A program made the translations under genes and the position numbers. The notes beneath the pieces were generated by a model that saw only the letters and a list, made by a program, of their open reading frames with translations, searched no databases and was not told where the DNA came from. Below, in pieces: positions 18,480-32,201 of a stretch of 64,000 nt of DNA; positions within the stretch are counted from its first letter, which is position 1; each line of letters starts with the position of its first letter. The stretch is from Amycolatopsis balhimycina FH 1894 (lineage in GTDB: Bacteria; Actinomycetota; Actinomycetes; Mycobacteriales; Pseudonocardiaceae), in NCBI RefSeq assembly GCF_000384295.1, contig NZ_KB913037.1, forward strand, positions 6,945,533 to 7,009,532. The letters are read 5' to 3'.

Positions 18480-19523
18480 TCAGACCATCGTGTAATGCCG
18501 AACCCTGTCGACGACCTGGGCGTTCAGTTTCCCTTGCGATACCAGCAGGTCGAGGTGGGCCGCGGTTTCCAGCACCGCCAGCATCTGGTTGAACGAGTCC
18601 ATTTCGGACAGCTTGCGGTTGCGGCGGGTCCAGCCGATCCGGTGCGCGACTTCGTACGCGGTGCTCGCGCCGGCCGCGATCTGGGAGCCCGTCGTCTCGA
18701 GTCGTTGCCGATGATGTTCCAGCAGCTCGTCGACCCGGGTATGCACACTTTCGGCCACTGGTCCGTGCGCGGGAAGCAGGCGGCGATCCGGCATTGCGCG
18801 CACCAGGCGCAGCGAGCCGATGAAGTCGTTGAGCGGCAACTCAGCCGGCACGGGCTGGAATCCGATCGAAGGCGTGATGTGCGGCAGCACGTGGTCACCG
18901 GAGAACAACAGGTCGGCGGTGGCATCGACGAAGACGACATGTCCCGCGGTGTGCCCGGGCGTGGCGACGACCTCGAACTCGCGTCCGGGCAGGATCGGCC
19001 GCCGGCCCGATGTCAGCCATTCGTCGGGCGCTTCCCAGAGGTCGGCTTCCGTGTGCCGCCGGTTCGTGCCGAACTCGCGAGCCAGCGCTTCGACGACGTC
19101 GCCGGCGCCGGCCTGGAACAACAGATCGACCTGTGCCTCCATGGGCAGGCGGTCGGGATTGCCCGAGGCTTTGAGCGACGGCTCTTCGTCCTGGCCCAGG
19201 GCGATCTTCGAGCCGAATTCGCGGCGGAGGACCACAGCTTGCGAATAGTGGTCACGGTGCACGTGGGTGACCAGGAACTCGCTGACGTCGGCGAGCTCGG
19301 CGCCGATCCCGCCGAGGGCGTTCGCGAGCTGCTGCCGGGCCACCGCCAGTGCCCAGCCGGAGTCGACCAAGACCAGCTTCTCGCCGTCGGTGACCGCGTA
19401 GACGTTGACCGCACGCAGGGCGTCGTTGGGCAAGGGCAACGGAATCCGGTAGACACCGGCGGAGACCTCGTAGATCCCGGGCTCGGTCCAGTTCCTGTCG
19501 CTGCTTTCCGGCAACGGTTCCAC
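18480..19523 (-). CDS. Metallo-beta-lactamase-fold hydrolase
   Basis: A 347-aa MBL hydrolase. Metal ligands are visible in THVHRDHY (HxHxDH), PGHTAGH, the FSGDH motif and a final LPAHGP. A C-terminal helical domain follows, as in the LACTB2-like group. GTG 19523 is preferred because GGAGG lies 5 nt upstream; an in-frame GTG at 19598 lacks a site. It could act on thioesters, lactones or RNA; the sequence does not decide. Confidence 0.85.
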   Translation of the reverse strand: MEPLPESSDRNWTEPGIYEVSAGVYRIPLPLPNDALRAVNVYAVTDGEKLVLVDSGWALAVARQQLANALGGIGAELADVSEFLVTHVHRDHYSQAVVLRREFGSKIALGQDEEPSLKASGNPDRLPMEAQVDLLFQAGAGDVVEALAREFGTNRRHTEADLWEAPDEWLTSGRRPILPGREFEVVATPGHTAGHVVFVDATADLLFSGDHVLPHITPSIGFQPVPAELPLNDFIGSLRLVRAMPDRRLLPAHGPVAESVHTRVDELLEHHRQRLETTGSQIAAGASTAYEVAHRIGWTRRNRKLSEMDSFNQMLAVLETAAHLDLLVSQGKLNAQVVDRVRHYTMV

Positions 19524-19627
19524 GGTGACCTCCGTCCCGGCGAGACTGCGGCGTCCCGGCCTTTCTTCACCCTGAGCCGTGCCGGGCCCGCTGTCCACCT
19601 GGAGAAGATGAGACGCCGGTCACTCGA

Positions 19628-20452
19628 TCAGTCGGTGTCCTGTTTCAGGGCGGTGTCGATCGTGAGGGCCGCGGCGACCACCATGCTGGCGAGCGGATCC
19701 GGAAGCGGGTTGGGGATCTCCACGACGTAGTTGTCCGCCGTGGTGAAGGCGGCTTTGAGGAATCCGCCCCACGTCTTGGTCACCCGGGCGACCTCGGTGC
19801 CGGCGTGGTCGCGAATCGAGAAGTTCCAGGCACGCCAGTTCTCGGCGAAGATCCCGCCGACCGGGCGGCCGTCGACGACGAAGCCGAACCGGATCTTCCC
19901 GAAGACGTTCTCCTGGACGATTTCGCCGATCGGGGTCTCGTCGGCCCTCGTGACGAGGAACCGCGACTTGAACACCTTCGCGGGCCGGGTGACCTTGAGG
20001 ACGGTGCTGTGGTTGGCGTCGCGGACCTCGAACTTGTGGGTCAGGAACTGGTCGTAGCTGGTGAGGAGCCGGATCGCCTTCTTCAGCGTGCTCTGGCCGA
20101 CCTCGACGACCCCGCCCAGCCGGTTCCCGTGCTGGTCGAAGACGCCGAACTCGTTGGCCATCTCGATCAGCTTGGCGCGCTGGTTGACCACCAGGACCGG
20201 TTCGGTGAACAGAGTTCCGCCGCCGTTGCGCGCCCCTCCGCGGCCGCGTGTCGCGCGGTTGACCTGGTCCTGGATCCGGGCCGGGTCGTGGGGGCGCTCG
20301 ATGTCCAGCTCGATCGGCTCGGAGTCGCTCGGTGGTGCGGACTGGTAGGCCGGCCGGGTGTTGTCGGTCCAGCCCTGGCCGTCCCACCATCGGTGCAGAC
20401 GGGGATCCCGCGCGTCGGGATACCAGCCCGGTTGTGGTGGCGAACTCGTCAT
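19628..20452 (-). CDS. DUF2510 domain joined to a LURP-one/scramblase-like domain
   Basis: A 274-aa protein. Residues 8-30 (PGWYPDARDPRLHRWWDGQGWT) are the DUF2510 tryptophan-rich module common in actinobacterial envelope proteins. Residues about 80-265 form a beta-rich Tubby/LURP-one-related (phospholipid-scramblase-like) barrel, ending in a hydrophobic helix (ASMVVAAALTI). A membrane-lipid or envelope role is likely but unproven. It is divergent from the MetE-like gene. Confidence 0.75.
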   Translation of the reverse strand: MTSSPPQPGWYPDARDPRLHRWWDGQGWTDNTRPAYQSAPPSDSEPIELDIERPHDPARIQDQVNRATRGRGGARNGGGTLFTEPVLVVNQRAKLIEMANEFGVFDQHGNRLGGVVEVGQSTLKKAIRLLTSYDQFLTHKFEVRDANHSTVLKVTRPAKVFKSRFLVTRADETPIGEIVQENVFGKIRFGFVVDGRPVGGIFAENWRAWNFSIRDHAGTEVARVTKTWGGFLKAAFTTADNYVVEIPNPLPDPLASMVVAAALTIDTALKQDTD

Positions 20453-20586
20453 GGCGGATCAGCCTATCCGCGGAGACCTGTTCGTGGTGCCTCCAAACGG
20501 AAATGCGGTGAATGTCCGCATCCCGGTGGCCTGGTGCGGCAGCCCGGTCGCCGCCGTCGGTGGCCGGTCGACCAGAATCGGGGGTC

Positions 20587-21624
20587 GTGAGTGAGCGACT
20601 TTGGCCCAGTGGTGCCGCGACAGCGATCGGCTCGATGCCGGATACCGATCCCGCGGAGGCGGCGGCAGTCGTGTTCGGCGAGCTGCCCGACTTCCCCCAT
20701 CTGCCCGAACTGCCGGGCCGCGGCGTCGGGGCGGACATGCTCGGCCGGACCGCCGCGCTGCTGGTCGACCTGGCCGTCGACGTCGTGCCCAGCGGTTATC
20801 GCGTCGTGGATCGGCCCGGGCACGAGCACCGCCGGGCCGTCGACCTGCTTCGCTGGGATCTCGACGCGGTGCAAGAAGCGCGGGAAAAAGCTGGGGTCAC
20901 CCCTCCGGTCTTCAAGGTTCAGCTGGCGGGGCCGTGGACGCTCGGTGCCGGGATCGAGCTGCCCCGTGGCCATCGGGTGATGACCGATCGCGGCGCGCTG
21001 CGAGACTTCACGTCGTCCCTGTTGGACGGCCTCGCCGAACACGTCGCGGAAGTGCAGGCGAGGACCGGAGCGCCGGTCGTCGTCCAGTTCGACGAGCCGT
21101 CGTTGCCTGCGGTGCTGGCCGGTGATCTGTCGACGCCGTCCGGCTACGGGACCGTCCCGGCGGTTCCGGCGCCTGAGGCCCGTCAGCTGCTCACCACCGT
21201 GATCGAGGGCGCCCGGCGGATCACCGGCCATCCGGTAGTCCTGCATTGTTGCGCCGCGAAACCGCCACTCGGCCTGCTGCGCGAGGCCGGCGCGGATGCC
21301 GTGGCGTTCGATCTCGCCGCGCTCGGTGGTGCGTCCGCCGCATTCCTTGACGAGATCGGCGAAGTATGGGACGGCGGGGCGACGCTGTTCCTGGGCGCGG
21401 TTCCGGCAACGGCTCCCGGGTCTCCGCCGACCTTGAAGGACATCGGTGAGCCGGTGTTCCGGCTGGCCGACCGGCTCGGCTTCAACCGCAGCGTCCTCGC
21501 CGAACGGGCCGTGCCCACACCCGCCTGCGGCCTCGCCGGTGCGACGCCGGAATGGATGCGTCGTGCGCTCGCGTTGACCCGTGATCTCGGCAAGGCCTTC
21601 GTGGAGCCGCCGGAAGGCTGGTGA
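20587..21624 (+). CDS. MetE/UROD-superfamily protein (Rv3015c-like)
   Basis: A 345-aa protein resembling the catalytic half of cobalamin-independent methionine synthase, which is normally about twice as long. It keeps TAIGSMP near the start, QFDEPSLPA, and likely zinc ligands: His and Cys in VLHCC, and Cys in TPACGLAG. GTG 20587 follows a -10-like CAGAAT by 8 nt. The missing N-terminal half suggests a methyl- or alkyl-transfer role other than standard MetE. The position next to ligA is conserved with M. tuberculosis. Confidence 0.8.
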   Translation: MSERLWPSGAATAIGSMPDTDPAEAAAVVFGELPDFPHLPELPGRGVGADMLGRTAALLVDLAVDVVPSGYRVVDRPGHEHRRAVDLLRWDLDAVQEAREKAGVTPPVFKVQLAGPWTLGAGIELPRGHRVMTDRGALRDFTSSLLDGLAEHVAEVQARTGAPVVVQFDEPSLPAVLAGDLSTPSGYGTVPAVPAPEARQLLTTVIEGARRITGHPVVLHCCAAKPPLGLLREAGADAVAFDLAALGGASAAFLDEIGEVWDGGATLFLGAVPATAPGSPPTLKDIGEPVFRLADRLGFNRSVLAERAVPTPACGLAGATPEWMRRALALTRDLGKAFVEPPEGW

Positions 21625-21708
21625 CCGAAATCCGGCAACAGGTCTACGTCCGTTCCGGCCGGCCAGTAGCGTGTCGGGTAGCCGACCGAACGAGGACCTT
21701 TCCTGACC

Positions 21709-25092
<3,384 letters not shown>

Positions 25093-25102
25093 CCTGGGAT
25101 TT

Positions 25103-25138
25103 GTCGGACTAAGGGACAAGCTTCTCCCTTAGTCCGAC
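25103..25138. terminator. Symmetric hairpin between convergent genes
   Basis: GTCGGACTAAGGGA (25103-25116) pairs perfectly with TCCCTTAGTCCGAC (25125-25138), with an 8-nt loop and no U-tract on either side. It sits between the GNAT stop and the ACT gene stop and could terminate both strands. Confidence 0.65.
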
Positions 25139-25144
25139 TACGTG

Positions 25145-25801
25145 TCAGCCGTCAAGGACGACCGCGACGATCCCGGCCAGGTGGGTGAGCCGGGCAACCT
25201 CGGCCGCGCGGAAGGCCGGGCCGCCGGGACGGGCCACCAGGAGCGCTTTGCCCGGTTTGCCGAGCGGGGTCGCGGCCAGCTCCGTGCCGAGCTCTTTCCA
25301 CGTCTCCGGGATCCAGTCTTCCTCGCCGTCGAGGACCGTCGCGCGTTCGAGCGGCAGCCAGGGCAGATCGGTGATCGGCGTCTCCGGCGCCGCGCTGGAC
25401 GACGCCAGCCGGACCGCGCCGGTTTCGGCGTGTTCGACGATCATCGCCCAACCGGCCCGCACGATCCGCGGGACGCCCTCCGCCAGGATGCCGAGACCGC
25501 TCTTCGGCTGCGCGGCGATCTCTTCGACGAGTTCTAGTTCACGGTGCGTGTCGAGCACGCCCGCGTAGGGACGGACCGCGTCCACTTCGACGCCTTCGAC
25601 GCTCTCCGCTGCCGTGATCAGCGCGTCGGGCAGCCGGCCCGACGGCAGCTCGACCACCAGGTCGTCGACGGCGACGCCCGTGCCGCGTTCGACGACGTCC
25701 ACGCTGAGGATGTCGGCGCCTACCGTGCCGAGGGCCGTGGCGACCGCGCCGAGGGTCCCCGGGCTGTCCGGAAGGATGACCCGGATCAGGAACGACACCA
25801 C
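25145..25801 (-). CDS. ACT-domain protein (Rv3013-like)
   Basis: A 218-aa protein. The N-terminal ACT domain (residues 3-75, ILPDSPGTLGAVATALG) is a small-ligand, often amino-acid, sensing fold. The rest has no recognised catalytic motif. Two GTG codons stand together at the start, and the first is used here. It is transcribed divergently from gatCAB with 233 nt between. A role in amino-acid sensing is inference. Confidence 0.82.
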   Translation of the reverse strand: MVSFLIRVILPDSPGTLGAVATALGTVGADILSVDVVERGTGVAVDDLVVELPSGRLPDALITAAESVEGVEVDAVRPYAGVLDTHRELELVEEIAAQPKSGLGILAEGVPRIVRAGWAMIVEHAETGAVRLASSSAAPETPITDLPWLPLERATVLDGEEDWIPETWKELGTELAATPLGKPGKALLVARPGGPAFRAAEVARLTHLAGIVAVVLDG

Positions 25802-26034
25802 GCGCCCCTCTCACCTCTGGCGTCCCAGCCTTGCCGTGGGACGCTTGATGCCGGTCGCCGATTGTGACAGACCCACCCGGCTCGCGGGACCCACTGTCCG
25901 CCGGGCGGGATGCGAGCGTCGCCGGACGGCAGCCGACCTGCGCCGGGCGTAACCCAGTCGAGTCCGCCCGCGTCGCCACCATAGACTTGCAGCTTCCGAG
26001 ACAACCCGCACAGCACAACCCGGGAGTCACCCGC

Positions 26035-26334
26035 GTGCCCAACATTTCCCGAGACGAGGTCGCGCACCTCGCGAAGCTGGCCAGGCTGGCCGTGACCGAC
26101 GACGAAATCGACGTCTTCGCCGGCCAGCTCGACCAGATCCTGGATTCGGTGGCCAAGGTGAGCGAGGTCGCCGCCGACGAGGTGCCGCCGACGTCGCACG
26201 CCGTGCCGCTGACGAACGTCTTCCGACAGGACGTCGTCGTCCCCGGGCTCTCGCAGCGGCAGGCGCTGGCCGGTGCGCCGGCCGCTGAGGACGGGCGGTT
26301 CCGGGTGCCGCGGATTCTGGGGGAAGAGCAGTGA
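26035..26334 (+). CDS. gatC: Asp/Glu-tRNA amidotransferase subunit C
   Basis: A 99-aa GatC that stabilises the GatA-GatB interface. It starts [17 protein letters not shown] and ends in the typical FRVPRIL-EEQ tail. GTG 26035 has GGGAG upstream. A -10 TAGACT at 25982 probably starts a short leader. The stop overlaps the gatA start. Confidence 0.95.
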   Translation: MPNISRDEVAHLAKLARLAVTDDEIDVFAGQLDQILDSVAKVSEVAADEVPPTSHAVPLTNVFRQDVVVPGLSQRQALAGAPAAEDGRFRVPRILGEEQ

Positions 26335-27848
26335 CCGAGCTCATCAAGCTGACCGCCGCGGAGCTGGCGGAGAAGATCCACACGCGCGAGGTCTCCGCGG
26401 TCGAGGTCACGCAGGCGCACCTGGACCGGATTGCCGAGGTCGACGATCACATCCACGCGTTCCTGCACGTCGACACCGAGGGTGCGCTGGCCGCGGCCAA
26501 GGCCGTCGACGAGGGCCTCGCCGGCGGCAACGCGCCCGCGTCGGCGCTGGCCGGCGTGCCGCTCGCGCTCAAGGACGTCCTGACCACCGAGGGCGTGCCG
26601 ACGACCTGTGGTTCGAAAACGCTCGAAGGCTGGATCCCGCCGTACGACGCGACCGTGACGCGCAAGCTGCGCGAGGCCGGTGTCGTCATCCTCGGCAAGA
26701 CGAACATGGACGAGTTCGCCATGGGCTCGTCGACCGAGAACTCGGCGTATGGCCCGACGCACAACCCGTGGGACCACGCCCGCATCCCGGGCGGGTCGGG
26801 CGGTGGCTCGTCGGCGTCGATCGCGGCGTTCGAGGCCGCCATTGCCATCGGGACCGACACCGGCGGTTCGATCCGGCAGCCCGGCTCCGTCACCGGCACC
26901 GTCGGCGTGAAGCCGACCTACGGTGGCGTCTCGCGCTACGGCCTTGTCGCTTTTTCGTCTTCGCTCGACCAGGCCGGGCCCTGCGCGCGGACGGTGCTCG
27001 ACGCCGCACTCCTGCACGAGGTCATCGCCGGGTACGACCCGCGGGACTCGACCTCCATCGACGCGCCGGTGCCGCCGGTGGTCGCCGCGGCCCGGCAGGG
27101 CATGACGGGTGACCTGAAGGGCGTCAAGGTCGGCGTCGTCAAGGAGTTCGGCGGCGACGGCTACCAGGCCGGCGTGGAGCGGTCCTTCCAGGCCGCGGTC
27201 GAGCAGCTGCGTGCCCTCGGCGCCGAGGTCGTCGAGGTCTCGTGTCCGCATTTCGTCTACGCGCTGCCCGCGTACTACCTGATCGCGCCGAGCGAGTGCT
27301 CGTCGAACCTCGCGCGGTTCGACGCCATGCGCTACGGCCTGCGCGTCGCCGACGACGGCACGCACAGCGCCGAAGAGGTCATGTCGCTGACGCGTGAGAA
27401 GGGCTTCGGCGCCGAGGTCAAGCGGCGCATCATGCTCGGCACGTACGCGTTGTCGTCCGGCTACTACGACGCCTACTACGGCTCGGCGCAGAAGGTGCGC
27501 ACGCTCATCACGCGCGACTTCGACGCCGCCTTCCAGCAGGTCGACGTCCTCGTGTCGCCGACGACGCCCACGACGGCGTTCAAGATCGGCGAACGCGTCG
27601 ACGACCCGATGGCGATGTACCTCGCCGACCTGTGCACGATCCCGTCGAACCTGGCCGGCAACGCCGCCATGAGCGTGCCGAGCGGCTTGTCCGACGAGGA
27701 CGGGCTGCCGGTCGGCCTGCAGATCATGACCCCGGCGCTCGCCGACGACCGGCTCTACCGGGTCGGCGCCGCCTACGAGGCCGCCCGCGACGCCGCCGCC
27801 GGCGGGGCGCTCATCCACAAGGTCCCGGAGCTGGGAGGAACGAAGTGA
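26331..27848 (+). CDS. gatA: Asp/Glu-tRNA amidotransferase subunit A
   Basis: A 505-aa amidase-signature glutaminase subunit. The catalytic triad is in register with known GatA: Lys81 (LALKDVL), cis-Ser156 (GGSGGGS) and nucleophile Ser180 (DTGGSIRQP). It releases ammonia from glutamine for transamidation of misacylated tRNA. GTG 26331 overlaps the gatC stop, and its own stop overlaps gatB. Unlike M. tuberculosis, no pfkA lies between gatA and gatB. Confidence 0.97.
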   Translation: MTELIKLTAAELAEKIHTREVSAVEVTQAHLDRIAEVDDHIHAFLHVDTEGALAAAKAVDEGLAGGNAPASALAGVPLALKDVLTTEGVPTTCGSKTLEGWIPPYDATVTRKLREAGVVILGKTNMDEFAMGSSTENSAYGPTHNPWDHARIPGGSGGGSSASIAAFEAAIAIGTDTGGSIRQPGSVTGTVGVKPTYGGVSRYGLVAFSSSLDQAGPCARTVLDAALLHEVIAGYDPRDSTSIDAPVPPVVAAARQGMTGDLKGVKVGVVKEFGGDGYQAGVERSFQAAVEQLRALGAEVVEVSCPHFVYALPAYYLIAPSECSSNLARFDAMRYGLRVADDGTHSAEEVMSLTREKGFGAEVKRRIMLGTYALSSGYYDAYYGSAQKVRTLITRDFDAAFQQVDVLVSPTTPTTAFKIGERVDDPMAMYLADLCTIPSNLAGNAAMSVPSGLSDEDGLPVGLQIMTPALADDRLYRVGAAYEAARDAAAGGALIHKVPELGGTK

Positions 27849-29350
27849 CTGCCGTGGCCGAGTTGATGGACTACGCCGACGTCATCGAGCGGTTCGACCC
27901 CGTGCTCGGGCTCGAGGTGCACGTCGAGCTGAACACGAACACGAAGATGTTCTGCGGCTGCGCGAACGAGTTCGGCGGCGAACCCAACACGAAGGTCTGC
28001 CCGACCTGCCTCGGCCTGCCCGGGGCGCTGCCGGCTCTCAACGGCAAGGCCGTCGAGGGTGCGATCCGGATCGGGCTCGCGCTGCACTGCGAGATCGCCG
28101 AGTGGTGCCGGTTCGCCCGGAAGAACTACTTCTACCCGGACATGCCGAAGAACTTCCAGACGTCGCAGTACGACGAGCCGATCGCCTTCAACGGCTACCT
28201 CGACGTCACGCTCGACGACGGCGAGGTCGTGCGCGTGGAGATCGAGCGCGCGCACATGGAGGAGGACACCGGCAAGTCGCTGCACGTCGGTGGCGCCACC
28301 GGCCGGATCCACGGCGCCGAGCACTCGCTGCTCGACTACAACCGGGCCGGCGTGCCGCTGATCGAGATCGTCACCAAGCCGATCGAAGGCACCGGCTCGC
28401 GGGCTCCCGAGGTCGCGCGGGCGTACGTGAGCGCGCTGCGTGACCTGCTTCGCGCGCTCGATGTGTCCGATGTCCGGATGGACCAGGGCTCGCTGCGGTG
28501 CGACGCGAACGTTTCGCTGATGGCGAAGGACGCGACCGAGTTCGGCACCCGCACCGAGACGAAGAACGTCAACTCGCTGCGCAGCGTCGAGCGCGCCGTT
28601 CGCTACGAGATGACGCGGCAGGCGGCGATCCTCGCCGAGGGCGGCTCGATCAAGCAGGAGACGCGGCACTTCCAGGAGACCGACGGCACCACGTCGGCCG
28701 GCCGCACGAAGGAGACCGCGGAGGACTACCGGTACTTCCCGGAGCCCGACCTGGTCCCGATCGCGCCGTCGCGCGAATGGGTCGAGGAGCTGCGCGGGAC
28801 GCTGCCGGAGATGCCTTCGGAGCGGCGGAAGCGGATCCAGCAGGAGTGGTCGCTTTCCGACGAAGCCCTGCGTGACCTGCTGAACGTCGGCGCTGTCGAC
28901 CTCGTCGCGGCCACCGTCGAGGCCGGCGCGTCGCCGGACGAGGCCCGTGGCTGGTGGGTCAACACCCTCGCCCAGGAGGCCAACGCCCGCGAGGTCGAGC
29001 TGGCCGAGCTGACGATCACCCCGGCCCAGGTGGCCGAGGTGATCGGGCTGGTCACGTCCGGTGAGCTGACGAACAAGCTGGCGAAGGAAGTCGTCCAGGG
29101 AGTGCTCGCTGGCGAGGGCGAGCCGCGCGAGGTCGTCGAGAAGCGGGGGCTCAAGGTCGTCTCGGACGACTCGGCGCTGCTCGCGGCGATCGACGAGGCC
29201 CTGGCGGCGCAGCCGGACGTCGCGGACAAGATCCGCGGTGGCAAGGTGGCCGCGGCCGGCGCCATCGTCGGCGCGGTCATGAAGGCGACCAAGGGGCAGG
29301 CCGACGCCAAGCGGGTCCGCGAGCTGATCATCGAGCGCGTCGGGTCCTGA
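27845..29350 (+). CDS. gatB: Asp/Glu-tRNA amidotransferase subunit B
   Basis: A 501-aa GatB. The kinase/amidotransferase cradle starts [10 protein letters not shown] and includes the zinc cysteines in MFCGC and [11 protein letters not shown]. The C-terminal YqeY-like tail domain binds tRNA. GTG 27845 has GGGAGGA upstream and overlaps the gatA stop. With a tRNA-Gln gene in the same window and no glutaminyl-tRNA synthetase seen here, it is consistent with the indirect Gln-tRNA route. Confidence 0.97.
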   Translation: MTAVAELMDYADVIERFDPVLGLEVHVELNTNTKMFCGCANEFGGEPNTKVCPTCLGLPGALPALNGKAVEGAIRIGLALHCEIAEWCRFARKNYFYPDMPKNFQTSQYDEPIAFNGYLDVTLDDGEVVRVEIERAHMEEDTGKSLHVGGATGRIHGAEHSLLDYNRAGVPLIEIVTKPIEGTGSRAPEVARAYVSALRDLLRALDVSDVRMDQGSLRCDANVSLMAKDATEFGTRTETKNVNSLRSVERAVRYEMTRQAAILAEGGSIKQETRHFQETDGTTSAGRTKETAEDYRYFPEPDLVPIAPSREWVEELRGTLPEMPSERRKRIQQEWSLSDEALRDLLNVGAVDLVAATVEAGASPDEARGWWVNTLAQEANAREVELAELTITPAQVAEVIGLVTSGELTNKLAKEVVQGVLAGEGEPREVVEKRGLKVVSDDSALLAAIDEALAAQPDVADKIRGGKVAAAGAIVGAVMKATKGQADAKRVRELIIERVGS

Positions 29351-29358
29351 CCGTTTCC

Positions 29359-29895
29359 ATGACACAGCCGTTCTCCGTCAAAAGCGTCACCTGGCGCGAG
29401 TGGCTCGGCCTGGCGGCCGGGCTGCTCGCGCTGGGTTCGACGTTCCTGCCGTGGACCACGCTGAGCACCAACAAACCGGACATCGAGGTCGTCCTCTCGA
29501 CGTTGCCGCACAGCGACGTCGTCCGTGACGCGTGGCACTCGAGCTTCTTCGCGTGGTGCCCGCCGCTGCCGTTGCTGCTGGCCGGGCTGGCCGTGGTCGT
29601 CTTCGGGCGAATCCGTAACCTGCGGGTCAGCGGCCTGCCGCACCTGTGGCTGGTGGTCGCCGCGGCGTCGCTGCTGCTGATGGCGCTGGGCTGGGTCACC
29701 CTCGACTGGGAGTTCGACGCCGACCAGCGCGGCATCTTCGAGGCCGCCGGCATCGCCGTCGAGCCCGGCTTCGGCCGGTTCCTCGGGTTGTTCGCCGCCG
29801 TCGTTTCGGGCGTTGCCGCTTTCCTGGACATGCGGACGATGCGCGCCGAAAGCCGGCAGCCGCGGAAACGGGCACCCCGCAGCAAGAGCCGCTGA
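29359..29895 (+). CDS. Four-segment membrane protein, unknown function
   Basis: A 178-aa protein with membrane segments near residues 14-32, 68-84, 95-113 and 138-157 and a strongly basic tail. It begins 8 nt after the gatB stop and is probably cotranscribed. No family is recognised. A palindrome CGGTAAG-GG-CTTACCG (29931-29946) follows and may end the operon. Confidence 0.7.
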   Translation: MTQPFSVKSVTWREWLGLAAGLLALGSTFLPWTTLSTNKPDIEVVLSTLPHSDVVRDAWHSSFFAWCPPLPLLLAGLAVVVFGRIRNLRVSGLPHLWLVVAAASLLLMALGWVTLDWEFDADQRGIFEAAGIAVEPGFGRFLGLFAAVVSGVAAFLDMRTMRAESRQPRKRAPRSKSR

Positions 29896-29930
29896 CCGCC
29901 GGGCCCGTGGGCCAGTGTGCTCGGTGAGTT

Positions 29931-29946
29931 CGGTAAGGGCTTACCG
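29931..29946 (+). terminator. Small hairpin downstream of the gat operon
   Basis: CGGTAAG-GG-CTTACCG is a 7-bp perfect inverted repeat with a 2-nt centre. It could equally be a regulator-binding palindrome. Confidence 0.35.
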
Positions 29947-30032
29947 ATCGTGAGTTTCGGTGCGGGGATGGTGACTCCCCGTTGTGTCCGTCAGCGGGGC
30001 GGCTGAGTCGTCCGTCCGGTTGATCGACGCCG

Positions 30033-30081
30033 TTGACAACGTTGACATCGCGGTCGGCCGTTGCATGAGAAAGCGCTTTCT
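30033..30081 (+). promoter_or_regulatory. Promoter region with two LacI-type operators
   Basis: Two -35-like TTGACA copies (30033-30038 and 30042-30047) lie in a 9-nt direct repeat. AGAAAGCGCTTTCT (30068-30081) is a perfect 14-bp palindrome with the central CG typical of LacI-family operators. CAACGTTG (30037-30044) is a second, shorter CG-centred palindrome. Both lie upstream of the sugar-oxidation cassette that begins at 30190. No LacI gene is in the window. Confidence 0.65.
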
Positions 30082-30189
30082 GGAACGGTCGGAGGGGCGC
30101 AGCTCGCCGCGTGGATCGCCGTCGTGCGAGGTGGAGGAGGGCGTCGATCGCCGCTGCGGGGGCGTTGTCGCCGAGGAAGGAGAGCCGGG

Positions 30190-31284
30190 TTGGCTCAGGG
30201 AAAGCGTCTGCGGGTCGCCGTCGTCGGAACCGGGGCTATCGCGGACAGTCACCGGGCCGCCTACCAGGCCCACCACGAGGATGTCGACATCGTGGCCGCC
30301 GCGGATGTCGACGAGACCCGCGTCCGGGCCTTCTGCGCCGAGACCGGGCAGGCCAAGCCCTACCGCGATCTCGACACCCTGCTTGCCGAGCAGGAACCGG
30401 ACCTCGTCTCGATCTGCACGCCGCCGGGCCTGCACGTCGAGCAGACCAAGAAGGTGCTCGAGAGCGGCGCCTGGGTCTGGTGCGAGAAGCCGCCGTGCCG
30501 GTCACTCGCCGAATACGACGAGATGGTCGCCGCCGAACGAGACGGTGGGCCGTACGCGTCCTTCGTGTTCCAGCAGAGGTTCGGGTCCTCCGCCACACAC
30601 TTCCGGACCCTGCTCGCGGACGGGGAACTCGGCCGTCCGCTCGTCGCGCACTGCCAGACCACCTGGTACCGCGATGCCGCCTACTACGCGGTCCCGTGGC
30701 GGGGGCGGTGGGAGACCGAGGGCGGCGGGCCGGCCATGGGCCACGGCATCCACCAGATGGACCTGCTGTTCCACTTGATCGGCGAGTGGGCCGAGGTGCG
30801 CGCTATGACCGCGCGGCTGGTGCACGACGTCGAGACCGAGGACGTCTCCACCGCGGTCGTCCGGTTCGAGTCGGGCGCGCTCGCGACCGTCGTCAACAGT
30901 GTCCTGTCGCCGGACGAGGTGAGCCGGATCCGGATCGACTGCGAGCACGCCACCGCCGAGCTGACCCACCTCTACGGGTACGGCGTCAAGGACTGGCGCT
31001 ACACCCCGGCGCCGCACGTCGCCGAAGGTGCGGCGGCGCGCTGGCACACACCGGCGGACGACGTTCCCAGCTCGCACGCTGCCGCCTTCACGCCGGTCCT
31101 CGCCGCCTACCGGGCCGGGCAACGGCCGCCGTGCAGCGGGGACGACGGGCGGCGGGTGCTGGAGTTCGTCGCCGCGCTCTACAAGTCCGCGTCCACCGGG
31201 GTCGGTGTGCACCGCGGGGAGATCGGCCCGGGCGATGCCTTCTACCGGTCCATGGCCGGTGCCGAGACGGGAGCAGGAGCGTGA
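30190..31284 (+). CDS. Gfo/Idh/MocA family oxidoreductase (first of cassette)
   Basis: A 364-aa NAD(P)-dependent sugar or inositol dehydrogenase-type protein. The Rossmann motif is VVGTGAIADSH and the catalytic-lysine motif is CEKPP. TTG 30190 is chosen because GAAGGAGAG lies just upstream and the residues before it look non-coding. The stop overlaps the PmoA-like gene start. The substrate is not identified. Confidence 0.88.
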   Translation: MAQGKRLRVAVVGTGAIADSHRAAYQAHHEDVDIVAAADVDETRVRAFCAETGQAKPYRDLDTLLAEQEPDLVSICTPPGLHVEQTKKVLESGAWVWCEKPPCRSLAEYDEMVAAERDGGPYASFVFQQRFGSSATHFRTLLADGELGRPLVAHCQTTWYRDAAYYAVPWRGRWETEGGGPAMGHGIHQMDLLFHLIGEWAEVRAMTARLVHDVETEDVSTAVVRFESGALATVVNSVLSPDEVSRIRIDCEHATAELTHLYGYGVKDWRYTPAPHVAEGAAARWHTPADDVPSSHAAAFTPVLAAYRAGQRPPCSGDDGRRVLEFVAALYKSASTGVGVHRGEIGPGDAFYRSMAGAETGAGA

Positions 31285-32201
31285 GCGCGGAGATCACGGT
31301 GACCCACCGGCACGGCGAATACGTCGCCGTCGAGGCGGGCGGCGTCCGGCTGATGTCCTATGTGTACAAGCCCGATCCGGTGGCCTTCGAGTCCCGCAAG
31401 CCCTACGTCCACCCCCTTCGCACGCTCGGCGGGCGGAATGTCAGCGGCTACCGGCCTTCCGATCACCGGTGGCACAAGGGTCTGCAGATGACGTCGAGCC
31501 ACCTGTCTGGCCAGAACTTCTGGGGCGGCCACACCTACGTCCCCGGCGACTGGTACCAGGAGCTGCCCGACCGCATCGGCTCGATGCGGCACGACGAGTT
31601 CGTCCACTTCGCCGTCGGCCGCGACCGGCTGGGCTTCACCGAACAGCTGACCTGGGTCGCCAACGGCGGCGACGAGTGGGCGCGGGAGCGGCGCGACGTC
31701 GCCGTCCACTCGGCCGATCCGGACCACGGGGCCTGGACGCTCGACTGGGGGATCGAGCTGACCAACATCCGTGACACCCCGCTCGAGTTCGGCAGCCCGA
31801 CCACCGCCGGCCGCGAACTCGCCGGCTACACCGGCCTGCACTGGCGGGGGCCCCGGGACTTCGGCGGTGGCCGGGTGCTCGGGCCCGGTGACATCGAGGG
31901 CGAGGAGATGATGGGCGCGCAGGCGCCGTGGCTCGCGTTCGTCGGCGAGCACGACGACGTCGACGCGCATTCGACGCTCGTCTTCGCGCACGCGCCCGAG
32001 AACGACAAGGCGATCCACGAGTCGCACTGGTTCGTCCGTTCCCAGGACACGCCCATGGTCGCCTTCTCGTGGGCGTTCTTCGAAGAGTTCGCCCTGCCGC
32101 CGGGGGAGAGCTTCACCTACCGCTATCGGATCGTCGTCGCCGACGGGGCCTGGGACCGCGACCGGGTGACCCGCTACCTCGACGGGCACGGATGGTCATG
32201 A
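31281..32201 (+). CDS. PmoA-family protein (DUF6807-like)
   Basis: A 306-aa protein with the family landmarks YVYKPDPVAFESRKPYVHP, DHRWHKGLQ and the long beta-rich core. The annotation name of this family (methane oxygenase PmoA) is misleading; it is usually found with sugar dehydrogenases in carbohydrate-use clusters. GTG 31281 overlaps the preceding stop. The role in the cassette is unknown. Confidence 0.8.
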   Translation: MSAEITVTHRHGEYVAVEAGGVRLMSYVYKPDPVAFESRKPYVHPLRTLGGRNVSGYRPSDHRWHKGLQMTSSHLSGQNFWGGHTYVPGDWYQELPDRIGSMRHDEFVHFAVGRDRLGFTEQLTWVANGGDEWARERRDVAVHSADPDHGAWTLDWGIELTNIRDTPLEFGSPTTAGRELAGYTGLHWRGPRDFGGGRVLGPGDIEGEEMMGAQAPWLAFVGEHDDVDAHSTLVFAHAPENDKAIHESHWFVRSQDTPMVAFSWAFFEEFALPPGESFTYRYRIVVADGAWDRDRVTRYLDGHGWS

